From Cordylochernes scorpioides (taxonomy: Eukaryota > Arthropoda > Arachnida > Pseudoscorpiones > Chernetidae): a DNA stretch of 64,000 nucleotides. The position numbers and the translations under genes are program-made. Positions within the stretch are counted from its first letter, which is position 1. The number at the start of each line of letters is the position of its first letter. The notes beneath the pieces are model-generated. The model saw only the letters and a list, made by a program, of their open reading frames with translations, made no database searches and had not been told where the DNA came from. This document shows, piece by piece, positions 21,400-31,734 of the stretch. The stretch spans positions 757,900 to 821,899 of the forward strand of contig CP092873.1 in the NCBI GenBank assembly GCA_030710605.1, in the 5' to 3' direction.

Positions 21400-23800
21400 T
21401 TATCTCTCTAAAAATTCCTTAAGTCTCGACACGTGTGCTAACGTGCTCTGGCGCCTACTATTTTCGTTGCGTCCGTCCTGTGGTCGTAACCTATATGTCG
21501 TTTCCATGATTCTATCCGTTATTACGTACGGTCCTACGTATTTCGGTAGAAATTTCTCCGTTTTCCCTGGTTTCCTGCGAGACGACTCCAGTAGTACCAG
21601 GTCGCCCACTTCAAACTTCCAGAAGCGTTCACGGTTCGCAAGGTCATACTGACACTTCGTCATCATTGTCCGGTCTCGGTAGTTTTCGCCGGCAATTTCC
21701 TTTAATCTCTCGTTTTCTAAGATGCGGTTTGTCACGTATTCGTCGTAGGTTTTTACTGGCTCGTCGACGGTTGGTAGTCCTACGTCTAGGGACGTCCTCG
21801 GTTCTACGCCAAATATCAACTTATGCGGTGTCACCTGTGTCGACGACTGAATGGACGAGTTATACGCAAAAGTCGCCGTTTTTACGAATCTCGGCCATTC
21901 GGCGTGATCGTCCTCGAGATAAACTCTGATGCCGTTTTTTATGACGCCGTTGAGTTTTTCGCATAAGCCATTTGTTTGCGGGTGTGCCACGGAAGCCATA
22001 ATATGTTTAATACCGTACAACCGTGTAAAGTCTCTAAAAGTACTCGAATCGAAAGATTTGCCTTGATCGGATTTTTATGACGCCGTTGAGTTTTTCGCAT
22101 AAGCCATTTGTTTGCGGGTGTGCCACGGAAGCCATAATATGTTTAATACCGTACAACCGTGTAAAGTCTCTAAAAGTACTCGAATCGAAAGATTTGCCTT
22201 GATCGGATATTATGCATTTCGGAGTACCAAAAACGTAGAGCAGATTGTCTAAGAGTGCGTTGCATGTGGTTTCCGCCTTTGTGTCTTTTACCGGGATTGC
22301 GAGTGCGTATTTGCTAAAATGGTCTACGATCGTTAGAATGTGTTCGTACCCTCTACCGATTTTTTGAAAGGACCTTGGTGGTCTATTCCCACTCGTTCCC
22401 AGATGTCTGTTGCCGGTGGTAACGGTTCTAGCGGGGCTGCGGGTTTGAACCTCTGTGGTTTGAAGGCCTGGCACACTTTGCACGACCGAACGTATTTCCG
22501 CACGTCTTCTTCCAGACCTTTCCAGTAGAAACGTTGCTTAATACGGTGGACCGTCTTCGCTACCCCCATGTGTCCTGCCTCGGGTATATCGTGCGCTGTT
22601 TTCATTATTTCGGATACGCATTGCTTTGGTGCTACGACCAACCATTGGTTACCTTGTCTTGCATGGTTCTTTTTATAAAGGATCCCGTTTATTTTTTTAT
22701 ATTCGTCCCGTGTTTTAGCGTCTGGTAGTTTCCCGGTAATATCGCGGCAAAACGTGTCTTCCTTTTGTCCGTTTTCGTCGATCCGTACTGTGCATGCCAT
22801 TAAATCGTTGAAGTTGTCTTCGACGTTCGTATCGTTTTTGTGGAACGGGTTGCGTGAGAGTGCGTCCGGTGCAACGTTCTTCCTCCCTGCGCGGTGGACT
22901 ATTTCAAAGTCGTGCTCCATGAGTTTTAACCCCCATCTAGTTAGTCTTGAGCACGGGTCACGTACGTTAGCTAGCCACGTTAACGCGCTATGGTCGGTTA
23001 CGACTTTGAATTCTCTCCCGAAGATGTACGGCCGTAACTTTTGTAGAGCCCAGACTATTGCTAAACACTCTAGTTCTGAGATACCATATTTACTCTCGTG
23101 TTTCGATGTCGTTCTCGACAAGTAGTGGATCGGGTGCAAAAACCCGTCATTGTCCGGTTGCATTAGCACCGCGCCTAATCCCACGATTTATGCGTCCGTG
23201 TGTATTTCTATTCTAGCGTCTGGGTTGAAGTGTGCTAGAATTGGCTCCTCAGTCAATTTTTTTTTTAAGGTTTCGAAAGCTTCTATTTCGGCCGGACCTA
23301 TCACGAATCTCTTATCTTTTTCAGTTAAACACGTCAGCGGTTTGCTTATCATTGAAAAGTTTTTTATGAAACGGCGATAATAGCCGCAAAGTCCCAGAAA
23401 CGAACGAACCTGCTTGACATTTTTCGGAATCGGAAATTCCTTAACCGCCTCGATCTTATCAGTAGCCGGTTCTACGCCGTTTTCCGATACCACGTGTCCC
23501 AAAATTGGTAACTTTTGGTAGGCGAATCTACATTTTGATGGCTTAAGGGATAAGCCTGCCCCGCGGAAACATTCTAGAACATTTGTTAACCGCTCGTTGT
23601 GTTCACGTATGTCTCTTCCGTACACGATGACGTCATCTAGATAAACCATACATTCGGACCACTTCAATTCAGCTAACAGTGTATCCATGATTCTTTCGAA
23701 ATGACCAGGTGCCCCGGTTAAACCAAAGGGTAACACTTGAAACTCGTACAACCCGTTACCCGTCGTGAACGCTGTAATTGGTTTGCTCGTTTCAACAAAA
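21400..23800 (-). pseudogene. pol: Ty3/Gypsy pol fragment (RT, RNase H, integrase)
   Basis: On the minus strand, domains run in order: the C-terminal part of reverse transcriptase (YEFQVLPFGLTGAPGHFER, catalytic MVYLDDVIVY) from about 23800 to 23190; RNase H (HTDA, then ELECLAIVWALQKLRPYIFG and VVTDHSAL); the integrase zinc finger (HDIPEAGHMGVAKT, CKVCQ); and the integrase core with D (IVDHFSKYA), D (IISDQGKSF) and E (HPQTNGLCEKLNG), then GDLVLL near the C-terminus. Breaks: the 5' part is missing beyond about 23800; an in-frame stop lies at 23188-23190; a frame shift falls at an A run near 22365; and a 137-bp tandem duplication (21935-22208) disrupts the integrase core. No gag is present. Dead copy. 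Confidence 0.9.
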
Positions 23801-23929
23801 GTTTACACTTGATATAAATTGATTTTAATCTCCTGGATAATGGAATAATGCTACCGGTTTCTGGAGATGTGTTTCTTTTATATTTATTAACGTAATCTCA
23901 AACTTTCGGGCATCTCTGCCCTATATTTA

Positions 23930-24260
23930 TATATATGTTATATTTAAAATATTATTTTATTTAGAGGGTTATATTTCATAGATTGAAATACTCTGCTAAA
24001 TCGACCGCCAGAGTTCACGCTTCCCCTATAGTTGTTGTTGTTTCCCGATGGCCGGCTCATATCTTTTTTGTACATTATGTAAATAAGTTTATATTTTTAT
24101 TCTTACGCCTTAAGCCAGGCAGTAATTTTATCAAATTATGTTTTCTATATTCCATAAGCTCAATTAAAGCTATTTCTGATCTTCACACTTTTATTATTAT
24201 ATTTTCGAGATTTTAACAACGACTGCATTAACATAGTATAATCCTCAAGGTGATCAAAAA
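23930..24260 (+). repeat. Interspersed repeat family F, copy 4
   Basis: Shows AAATCGACCGCCAGAGTTCA, CGATGGCCGGCTCATATC, TTGTACATTATGTAAATAA and CTTAAGCCAGGCAGTAATTT. It lies immediately left of the pogo element. Confidence 0.75.
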
Positions 24261-24537
24261 TCTTCAGAAATCTCATTATTTTTCTTTATAACATATATAT
24301 ACAGTCTACTCTCGTTATAACGCCACCATCCGGATTTTGCAAAAAAGCGGCGTAAGGCGAGGGTGGCGTTGTATCGAACACGTTTAAAATGTGAAATTTA
24401 AAGATGCAATAAATTATTTATAACAATTAATAATAACAACTTATATTTAAGTCAATATATAGAGTGCAAAACCGGCATTAATTGATTAATATGATAAATA
24501 GAAAGCATTAATTTATAATTTATTCATTAAAAAGTAA

Positions 24538-24665
24538 TTACATTTTCTTGAAGAAGTCTGTGATCACAACTTGTGTTTTCTCTCCCTCACTTATGCCATA
24601 GACACGGTGTAACAAATCCGCAGATAGATTGACGTCGTCAGATGTTGCTCTCTTGGAGTGCTCAA
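24538..24665 (-). pseudogene. pogo/Tigger transposase C-terminus
   Basis: About 41 codons read in minus orientation toward the left inverted repeat and end with KTQVVITDFFKKM and TAA. Orientation and position fit the end of the transposase whose start is at 29284. The catalytic domain between is missing. Confidence 0.55.
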
Positions 24666-24772
24666 GAAACAACAATAGTGATACTGATACTAGACTCTTG
24701 GAATGGGTATTTAGATTAACTATGGACAGAAGCTTTGAGGTTAGTAGAATTTTACATACAATTATAAATATA

Positions 24773-24928
24773 CTAGCCGAATGACCCGGGCAACGCCCGT
24801 GTTTTACCCGATTGAATGTTTTTATTCAAATACTATTTGTTACAATTATCATATTAGTTACGTATTGTGGACGTGTATAGTTGACAAACATACATACACT
24901 GACTTTTATATATATATATATATAGGGA
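24773..24928 (-). mobile_element. Short Helitron, 156 bp
   Basis: On the minus strand it starts TCCCTATATATATATA and ends with hairpin ACGGGCGTTGCCCG, then TCATTCGGCTAG. The flanks are A and T. A related 5' end (ATGTTTGTCGGCTATGCACG) occurs at 55540 against ATGTTTGTCAACTATACACG here. Confidence 0.7.
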
Positions 24929-24971
24929 TAATAATATAAATGATTTTAAAAATTGTAAAAAAGAAAAAAAT

Positions 24972-25041
24972 GCATCGGCCGGGAATCGAACCCAGGCCGC
25001 CCGCATGGCAGGTGAGCATTCTACCACTGAACCACCGATGC
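24972..25041 (-). tRNA. tRNA-Gly (anticodon GCC)
   Basis: The minus strand reads GCATCGGTGGTTCAGTGGTA at the 5' end, TGCCAT around the anticodon, and GGGTTCGATTCCCGGCCGAT in the T arm and acceptor. Acceptor stem GCATCGG/CCGATGC is perfect. One A-C mismatch falls in the anticodon stem (CTCAC for the usual CTCGC) and a T-G pair in the T stem. A T-run terminator follows directly. It may be functional or a recently decayed copy. It lies inside the pogo span. Confidence 0.8.
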
Positions 25042-25253
25042 TTATAAGAAATGGCCCTATTTGGGTATTTATTCCATTCACAAAAGCAAACGATGACAGA
25101 ATTGTTGATGACTCTGATACTTGTATTTATAATTATGTTAGCATAATGAATTAGTCAGTATTCCCATGGTCTCCAGCGAAGAGGTGTGAATTGACTTTTT
25201 GAAAATATACATAATTATAAAGATAGAAGCTTCTATAGAAATAAATAAAATAA

Positions 25254-25326
25254 GCCGAAATAGCTCAGTTAGGAGGGCGTTAGACTGAATATCTAAAGGT
25301 CCCTGGTTCGATCCCGGGTTTCGGCA
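25254..25326 (+). tRNA. tRNA-Phe (anticodon GAA)
   Basis: Acceptor GCCGAAA/TTTCGGC, D arm TAGCTCAGTTAGGAGGGCG, anticodon arm TTAGA-CTGAATA-TCTAA with GAA, and T arm CCTGGTTCGATCCCGGG. Unusual: T at position 37 where most have a purine, and small changes in the D loop. It ends in a Pol III T-run (CTTTTTTT). Confidence 0.85.
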
Positions 25327-25429
25327 TCTTTTTTTAATTTTTAAATTTCATCCGTGACAGAGGCCAGGAAAGACGGTCATGACTATATATTATTTATAAA
25401 TATATAATATAATATATAATATTTCTATC

Positions 25430-26090
25430 GCAGTAAGGGCAGTAAAAATTGTTTAACTTTCAAAAGAATCATACGCTTCTATAATATATATACGTTTCCA
25501 ATTTTCATAACAGATGGCGCGCAAATGCTTTTTATGTAATAAGGTGCTAGCATTGGATAGCTCAGAATCTTGAATTCCAAGTTAAATGTTTTGTTCTCGT
25601 TTTTCACCAGTTTTTAGAATTATTTTATCCGATCGTTAATATGACCTTATCATAGACTTCTGAATATTTAATTCCATATTTTCCATCTGATTTTGTTTTC
25701 AAATGAATCATAAATTGCGTAAAACAGATGGCGAGTTAATTCATAATGTTCATATTAAGTCTAAATGAACTTTACTTGTTGTTTGCGGAAGAGCAGCGCT
25801 CGAAGCATGTTTAGGAATTTATAAATATTTGTATTTCTACTGTACTTAAGCTTATGTTCATAGTCGTTCAAAATCCCTTTTCCAATAGTTTATCTTCAGT
25901 ATTACTATAAAATAAAAACAGGAAAATACAAAAATTAAGCGGGATGTTAGATTAAACTGACAAAACCGCCAAGTAGATTCACAAATGATGAACCAGGCCC
26001 CCCCATCATTTTTATCATTGCGGTAGATATACTAGAAATTTAGTTGTTTTTAAAATGATCATAGGCATCACAAATAGTTGAAATTTCCTA
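25430..26090. repeat. Family B repeat fragments
   Basis: 25430-25540 carries GCAGTAAGGGCAGTAAAAAT and AGATGGCGCGCAAATGC. 25940-26090 carries AAAACCGCC, GATTCACAAATGATGAACCA and a GATCATAGGCATC remnant. The cores are degenerate. No gene is seen between them. Confidence 0.5.
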
Positions 26091-26189
26091 CAAATGAATA
26101 TATTGTATTATTTTAGGTCCATACGATTTGTTAATTTGTTCCTTGATATGATTTGAGAAGTTTATGGATGGAAACATTTCTAGGCGAAG

Positions 26190-26400
26190 CTGACCTAAAA
26201 TATATAAAGGCCCCTCCTCTCTCTCCCGTCAACATAGATACAATAACTTTGCTATATATCTATCAACCATTTTATTCAATCTAGCAGTTTCTGGTGGGGG
26301 TCAATGCCACAATAACATCTTTGTAAAATTCAGAATGTCACCAGGAGACCATGGTTTGGTTTATGGCTCTCGGCAGTCTAGGTAGAGCTTTGATTTCATG
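26190..26400 (-). repeat. Family C repeat with decayed hammerhead
   Basis: CTCTCTCCCGTCAACATAGA matches the CTCTCCCGTCAAAATAGAC terminus of family C at 38520. At 26341-26382 (minus) the ribozyme region reads CCTAGA-CTGCCGA, then ACCATGGTC, with core A6 and the first G of GAAA lost. A TATA-like AAATATATAAAGGC lies at 26197. Confidence 0.5.
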
Positions 26401-27150
26401 TTATCCGCAAGGGATGCGTAGAATTTATCCAAAAAGTTATTCAGCGCTCTCAAAGTGGTTAGTTAATTCTATGGGGGAGATATATATGTAAATTTGTCAC
26501 TTAACCGAGAGAGAGAGAGTCTGCAAGGTTGATGAGGCATTCAATCAATAGAGGCATAGTTCTGGCGTCTATTTTGATGCAAAATGCGACGTTTATTTTT
26601 TGCTAAATCTAGTATATGGTTGAGGGTCACCCAGAGTTCGAAAATGGCACTGAATTTAATGAAACCTTTCAACGTCATATAATCAAGGAAGGGCATGGTA
26701 CATCAGTGGGGAATCCTCCCATCGGTTTAGCCAGTTCAAGCTCCAGACCGTTCAACTATTGTTATAGATGGATTCTATCATAGTTTGATTCTGTTGAATA
26801 ATACTGGATATATTTTGGGGCTAAGCTGATACTGTTATTTTCTTTTCTTTTTAAAGTTATAATTGTTTCTGTAACTCTATTTATGTGATTACTTGGTGTT
26901 TATTGATTTTTTCAGCAAGGATGGTTTATAGCATTTAATGTGTTGTTGTTGTTGTTGTTTCTTAACCCCTTGTGTAAAGATTACACAAATTCCATGAGTT
27001 CATGATATCATGATCATGATACAGAGGGGTAAGCATGGGAGGCATTTAATGTAATCATTTTATATCATTCAGAGTCCATGCATCACCAGACCAGGTCATG
27101 AATATTTTCGCAAAGGGTTTCCATGCCACCCAGGAGGTACCTGCTCAGCG
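26400..27150. other. Intergenic, no gene recognised
   Basis: Contains a GTT microsatellite (26940-26960) and a small palindrome GATATCATGATCATGATA near 27004. No supported gene. Confidence 0.4.
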
Positions 27151-27159
27151 CGTTAGCCT

Positions 27160-27489
27160 TTGTTTATAGTGGCGCTTCGCCTCCGTAGAAGCCCTATTCC
27201 ACTCTTCTGGCACAACCAGAGCATCCAACTCGCTCTCGGCCGAGCTGATGGTCCAGGCCCTGCCAGGAACTGGTCTGCCGATGCTATGGACTCCGTCTCA
27301 AAGATCAAAGAGTCGGGGGAGAGGAAGACAAAGCCTCAATATCTGAGGAAACAAGTAAATTCGGACAGAGTCTCAAAGCAGACCCGCCTCCACCTCAATT
27401 CCCAACCGACTGGCCCATTGTTGGACCGTTGGAAACGAAATTTTTATAGCGTCCTAAAAATTCAATATATTAATATTTATATGAAATAA
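27160..27489 (+). CDS. Unidentified ORF in a GC-richer patch
   Basis: The frame is open for about 109 codons, but its first codon is TTG. The first ATG in frame is near 27286 (MDSVSKIKESGERKTKPQYL). Composition is richer in GC than its neighbours up to about 27440, suggesting a gene or element fragment. No motif is recognised. Confidence 0.2.
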   Translation: MFIVALRLRRSPIPLFWHNQSIQLALGRADGPGPARNWSADAMDSVSKIKESGERKTKPQYLRKQVNSDRVSKQTRLHLNSQPTGPLLDRWKRNFYSVLKIQYINIYMK

Positions 27490-27952
27490 AAAATAATATG
27501 TACCTTTTTAAATTATATATTATCTGTTTGAGATATATTTAAAATAATCTCGATCATTTTGAATTCAATATAAAATAGAATTTGGAACAATAAGATTATG
27601 ACTAAATATTTTACTTCAAAATAACCTCAAAAATAATAAAATAAATATTATTCAAACATTTGTTATTTATATAAAATGCTTTGAAGCTTCGAATATGTAT
27701 ATTTTAAAACATATAAAATGATGAAATGCGGAAAAAATTGATCAAATTAAGACGTTTGCTCTCTCTCATTTTGCATTATCAAAGATCAGTTGTCTTTCAT
27801 ACTTCACTATGAATATGCCTTATAGAGGAATGCAAGTAAAATTTATTGTCTATTCTCGATTTGAGACTGAGCTATGGGACTCGAAATTTCTGTTCCTAAA
27901 CACAGTTAGGTCTTATTCCAGTGATCACCATAATCCTCATATCGCTGATATA

Positions 27953-28690
27953 CACTGGTCCGCAAAATTAAAGGAACAACATATTTTTCATTTATCTCAA
28001 ATTTTATTGAACATATATCAATGAAATTTTATAGACAAATTTATTATTCCATTATTGATTAGAATACCCGAAATCAAAGAATTCTAACCCATATTTTATG
28101 CAAATTAGCCGCTCAAGCAATGATCTTCTTGCAGTCCGTGCATAAATATCTTGGATATTGTTGTTAATATGGGGTGTGATCGCCTTTAACTGATAGACAG
28201 GCTCTACTTCGGTGACCCATACTAAGAATTAGGGAGTTTATCAGCTCCTGTGGAATCAACGCCCACTCTTGTGTTAAGGCTGTTTCTAGCTCATGAGTGT
28301 TTCTAGGAGGGGGTTGGAGGGATTAGATCAGCCGTCTTAGGCTGTCCCATACATGCTCAATGGGATTTAGGTCTGGGGATCGAGCTGGCCAATTCATCCG
28401 AGCAATTGCATGGTTTTGGAGAAAAGTGTTGACCACACCAGCCCTATGTGGACGGGCATTATCATACATTAGAAGAACGTTTTCTCCCATTTCCAATGCT
28501 TGAGGCATCACATATACTGCCAAGATCTCGTCCCGATACCTCTGTCCAGTCAGGGTTCCTTGCCAAAAAATATGGAGTGCTGTGCGACCGCCCAAGAAGA
28601 TTCCAGCCCAGACCATAAAACCTTGGCTTCTGTAGGGATCCCTTTCAACCATATTCCAGTAGAGTTGCAGCACAGTAGAACAGTGATTCG
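27953..28690 (-). pseudogene. Tc1-like transposase fragment
   Basis: The right part of a Tc1/mariner-superfamily element on the minus strand. It ends at the terminal repeat CACTGGTCCGCAAAATTAAA (27953), next to TA. The reading frame 28323-28673 holds the DDE domain: MVWAGI with G-rich start, GTLTGQRYRDEIL, catalytic D in LLMYDNARPH, and the third acidic residue in NPIEHVWD. The N-terminal DNA-binding part is missing. A frame break falls after RRLI. Upstream it abuts pogo transposase sequence, so it inserted in, or was joined to, that gene. Confidence 0.85.
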
Positions 28691-29284
28691 TTGCTTCATC
28701 CTTTTACTAGTTTTCATCTTTGTGAGCAAGTGTTCGGTCAGGAATGAGCTGAAAAAAATAATCCTGTTTCGTCTGCATTGTATATGTTGGTTGGGTCATA
28801 TCCGGAGTTGGCCAGCATACTGTTCAAATTTGTAAGGTGGTCATCAATGATAGCTGGAGAAATCGATGCGCCTTCCCCACAGAGCCGTCGTTACGAAATA
28901 TGGAATCTCCCTTTAAATCGCTGCAGCCACCCACTGCTGTACGTGAACTTTTCTGGTACGTCCAACTGCTCGCCAAGTTTTTTTGCCTTTTCTCTTAGGA
29001 GGTCATCAGTAATAATAATGAGTAATAATAATATTATTGGCACGCTTTTGGGTAAACCAGTTGAAGAGAGCGTCTTCCAAGTCACTATATTTCCCGACTC
29101 TTTGTCTCTTTGAAGAACCAACAGTATAATTTTCCCACTTCTCAGCCTGAGTGAGAATATCACGGGCAGTTGTTCGTGGAAGTGAGAGACGCTCTCCAAT
29201 CTCATTCTTCGACATTCTTGCCAACTGGCATATCCCCTTCTTTTCAATGGTGATCGACTCCAGTTTACACTTTTGGGAACTCAT
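28690..29284 (-). pseudogene. pogo/Tigger transposase N-terminal part
   Basis: From ATG at 29284 on the minus strand: an N-terminal helix-turn-helix of the CENP-B/pipsqueak type (KNEIGERLSLPRTTARDIL), a second Tc5/CENP-B-type DNA-binding domain (DLEDALFNWFTQKRANNI, later SSGWLQRFKGRFHIS), then the start of the DDE domain (NIYNADETGLFFQLIPDRTL). Breaks: a small AT-rich insertion near 29020 shifts frame, a stop follows near 28891, and the gene is cut at about 28690 by the Tc1 fragment. Confidence 0.85.
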
Positions 29285-29639
29285 GATACGACAATAAGGT
29301 TGTTGTGTTGACGTTAGCAAGGATGAAGCGACTGTGTATCTCCCAGGCACAAGCAGGAAAAGGGTCTGCTGGCTGTTCACACAATCTGTTGTGTCAACAG
29401 CAGGCAAAGTCCGGTGCCGAGGGGAAGTGGGGGATGAGGGACGTTGTGAGCGGCGCTATAACGAGTGGTTTTTGCTACTTGGGATACTAAAAATCAGCGG
29501 CGGAAGGCGAACAACGAGGGAGTGGCGTTATATCGAGAAAAATACATTGATGTCGATTGGGACAAAACGAAAAAGCGGCGTAAGGCGAGGGTGGCGTTAT
29601 ATCGAGTGGCGTTATAACGAGAGTAGACTATATATATAT

Positions 29640-30860
29640 TTTTTCCAGAATAAAGATGCTAATTGTAATAAGTTTGTTTTTCGTTGTTTTATATAACTCT
29701 ATAATTTATAAATATCAATCAATTTATAATTTATAATCAATATAAGTTGTGTTTACTGTTATATTTACCTGTTATGTGTATTTTAGGAATTCAAATTGTT
29801 GAGTACGACGTCAACAATAACGATATTATACATGTCGATTGAAGATTGTGTGTTAGATCCTTCATCTGTTTTAGAATGGCAGCTGGGGGTTTACGTATTT
29901 GTATATTGTTGCACCAGGCTGAGGTTAAAGCCTGTTGAGCCTTTAGAAAATGATCTTTCCATTTTTCTGTACCAATATAGATAGCCATTTTGAGATATTT
30001 GTGAATTCTTCATGGATTGATGGGTACAATAATAAAAATCATTTGTTTTGTAATAGGATTTAGGAAATTTTCAAGTTCGACGCGTTGTAACAAATAAATC
30101 ATGGTATATAGAAAATATTGAATCGATATTGTAAGGATATGGAGAAATGTCTAATAGATGGTCCTTCTTCTTATGATTTTCCATATAACAATTATTTTTA
30201 TCGGCAAAATATTTTAAGTATAGACAAAACTTAAGGAATTTGTACCTATTAATATGTATATTGGGATTCAGACAATAACTCGGAAAGATATATTCATGGA
30301 CAAAACTTAAGGACGTTATACCTATTAACATGTATATCGGTATTTAGACAATAACTATGAAAGATACATTCATGGAAAAACATAGGGAAGCTGTACCTAT
30401 TAACATGTATATCGGGATTGAGACAATAAATCTTCACTACATGGCACTCTGCCATATAAGATTTTTTTTTTGTTTTTAAAGTAATGTGTATATAAAATCA
30501 GTTTTTGATTGGTAAATACTTTGGTTTGTAAGCTGGTTTTTCCTCCTCACCTGTGGCTGACCTTACGTCACCTATTTATTACAGGGATTTCTATAGTACA
30601 ATTTTCTTATGTATACCATATTACAATGTTAATAATGCAAGTATAATCCATTCGGTTATATTATAAAAAAATATTCGATGCGGAAAGAATTCATTTTTAT
30701 ATAACGACAATAAAGGATTTCGGGTGTAACAATCCTTCGTCAGGTATAAGTTTAGTATCGTAGTTATATCTTAATTTGAAGATATAACGCGTTATATATA
30801 TGTAGGATGATTGCTGCGTGATGTGTTGGTGTGGCTTGTGGAAAGGCCGCTGATAAAATT
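29640..30860. other. Intergenic with 118-bp repeat units
   Basis: 30220-30430 holds three 118-bp-family fragments (CAAAACTTAAGGA, TATCGGGATT). At 30695-30760 a motif with GGATTTCGGGTGTAACAATC and CTTCGTCAGG resembles retroelement terminal hairpins with CTGACGA and CGAAA. No gene is seen; short ORFs are AT-rich. Confidence 0.45.
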
Positions 30861-30869
30861 AAAAATAGA

Positions 30870-31100
30870 AAAGAAGAAACGGTTGAACTAACGGCCGCCG
30901 GAGTTAGCCTAGATGTTTACCGCGTGAGTGCCAGATCAAGTGTCGGAAGCGCCAGTCGCTAGCAAGTTCCGGATGACGCCCGCGCATGCGTAGTGACGTG
31001 TTCTCCCAACACGTGCTTGCCGAGGCATAGTGGGGCCGCCATTTTTCTGCCCGTATGTGTTTTGAAGCTTTGTCCCAGTTCGCTGAAGCAAAGTGCGGTC
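30870..31100. promoter_or_regulatory. GC-rich, promoter-like island
   Basis: Sharply GC- and CpG-richer than its surroundings. It contains an NRF1-like CCGCGCATGCGTA (30970), a CRE-like AGTGACGTG directly after it, and a YY1-like GGCCGCCATTTTT (31033). Together these suggest a housekeeping-type or retroelement promoter. No transcript can be assigned. Confidence 0.35.
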
Positions 31101-31254
31101 GCCATATATATATATACAATAAATGGAAACACTGAGGCACGAATGTTTATTTTATATATAAAATATTGAATCGATATTGTAAGGATATGGAGAAATGTCT
31201 TATAGATGGTCTTTCTTTTTGTAGTTTTTCATATAACAATTATTTTTATCATAA

Positions 31255-31345
31255 AAAAATCAAGTATACACTCATAGACAAAACTTGAGGAAGTTGTACC
31301 TATTAGCAGGTATTTTGAGATTCAGACAATAACTCTGAAAGATAC
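31255..31345 (+). repeat. 118-bp family, single partial unit
   Basis: ACTCATAGACAAAACTTGAG then AGTTGTACCTATTAGCA and CAGACAATAACTCTGAAAGA. Confidence 0.65.
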
Positions 31346-31513
31346 AAACGAACATCTACTGTCCTTACTGAGACGAATACCATTTCTGAGCTTCCACATT
31401 TCAGTGTAGCATATATAAATAGAATTGTCCAATACAGTATTAGAGCTCTGAGAAGCAGTCTGGTGGATTGAATTGGCGAAACCGCTGGGAGAGTTCACCA
31501 CTGATGAGCCAAG

Positions 31514-31734
31514 TGTTGGCTTCCGTAGGCGTTTCTTACTGGGAAAAAGAAAGAGAGGATCCAATGAAATAATTTAGTAGCGTTTATTAGAACAAAATCA
31601 TAATAGTGAACAACAAATATAACAGAGAGTACCGTCGTCTTCCGGGTATTCCTTCTACTGGGGAGCTCGGATTCTATATTCTGTGCGTTTATAATCTGTT
31701 TATCTGTGGCTCTCTGGTCGGGATGGCGCCTACA
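31514..31734 (-). repeat. 3' LTR
   Basis: 221 bp, with minus-strand ends TGTAGGCGCC and GCCAACA. No base difference from 36094-36314 was seen on direct comparison. Confidence 0.95.

Larger units (their letters stand above)
24302..29630 (-). mobile_element. pogo/Tigger-type DNA transposon, interrupted
   Basis: Both ends carry inverted repeats: CAGTCTACTCTCGTTATAAC on the left and its complement on the right (GTTATAACGAGAGTAGACTA, outermost base changed), each next to a TA target duplication. Subterminal GCGGCGTAAGGCGAGGGTGG occurs at both ends. The minus-strand transposase is split into N-terminal (28690-29284) and C-terminal (24538-24665) parts. The middle is replaced by other insertions: a Helitron, two tRNA genes, family B and C repeats and a Tc1 fragment. 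Not autonomous. Confidence 0.8.
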
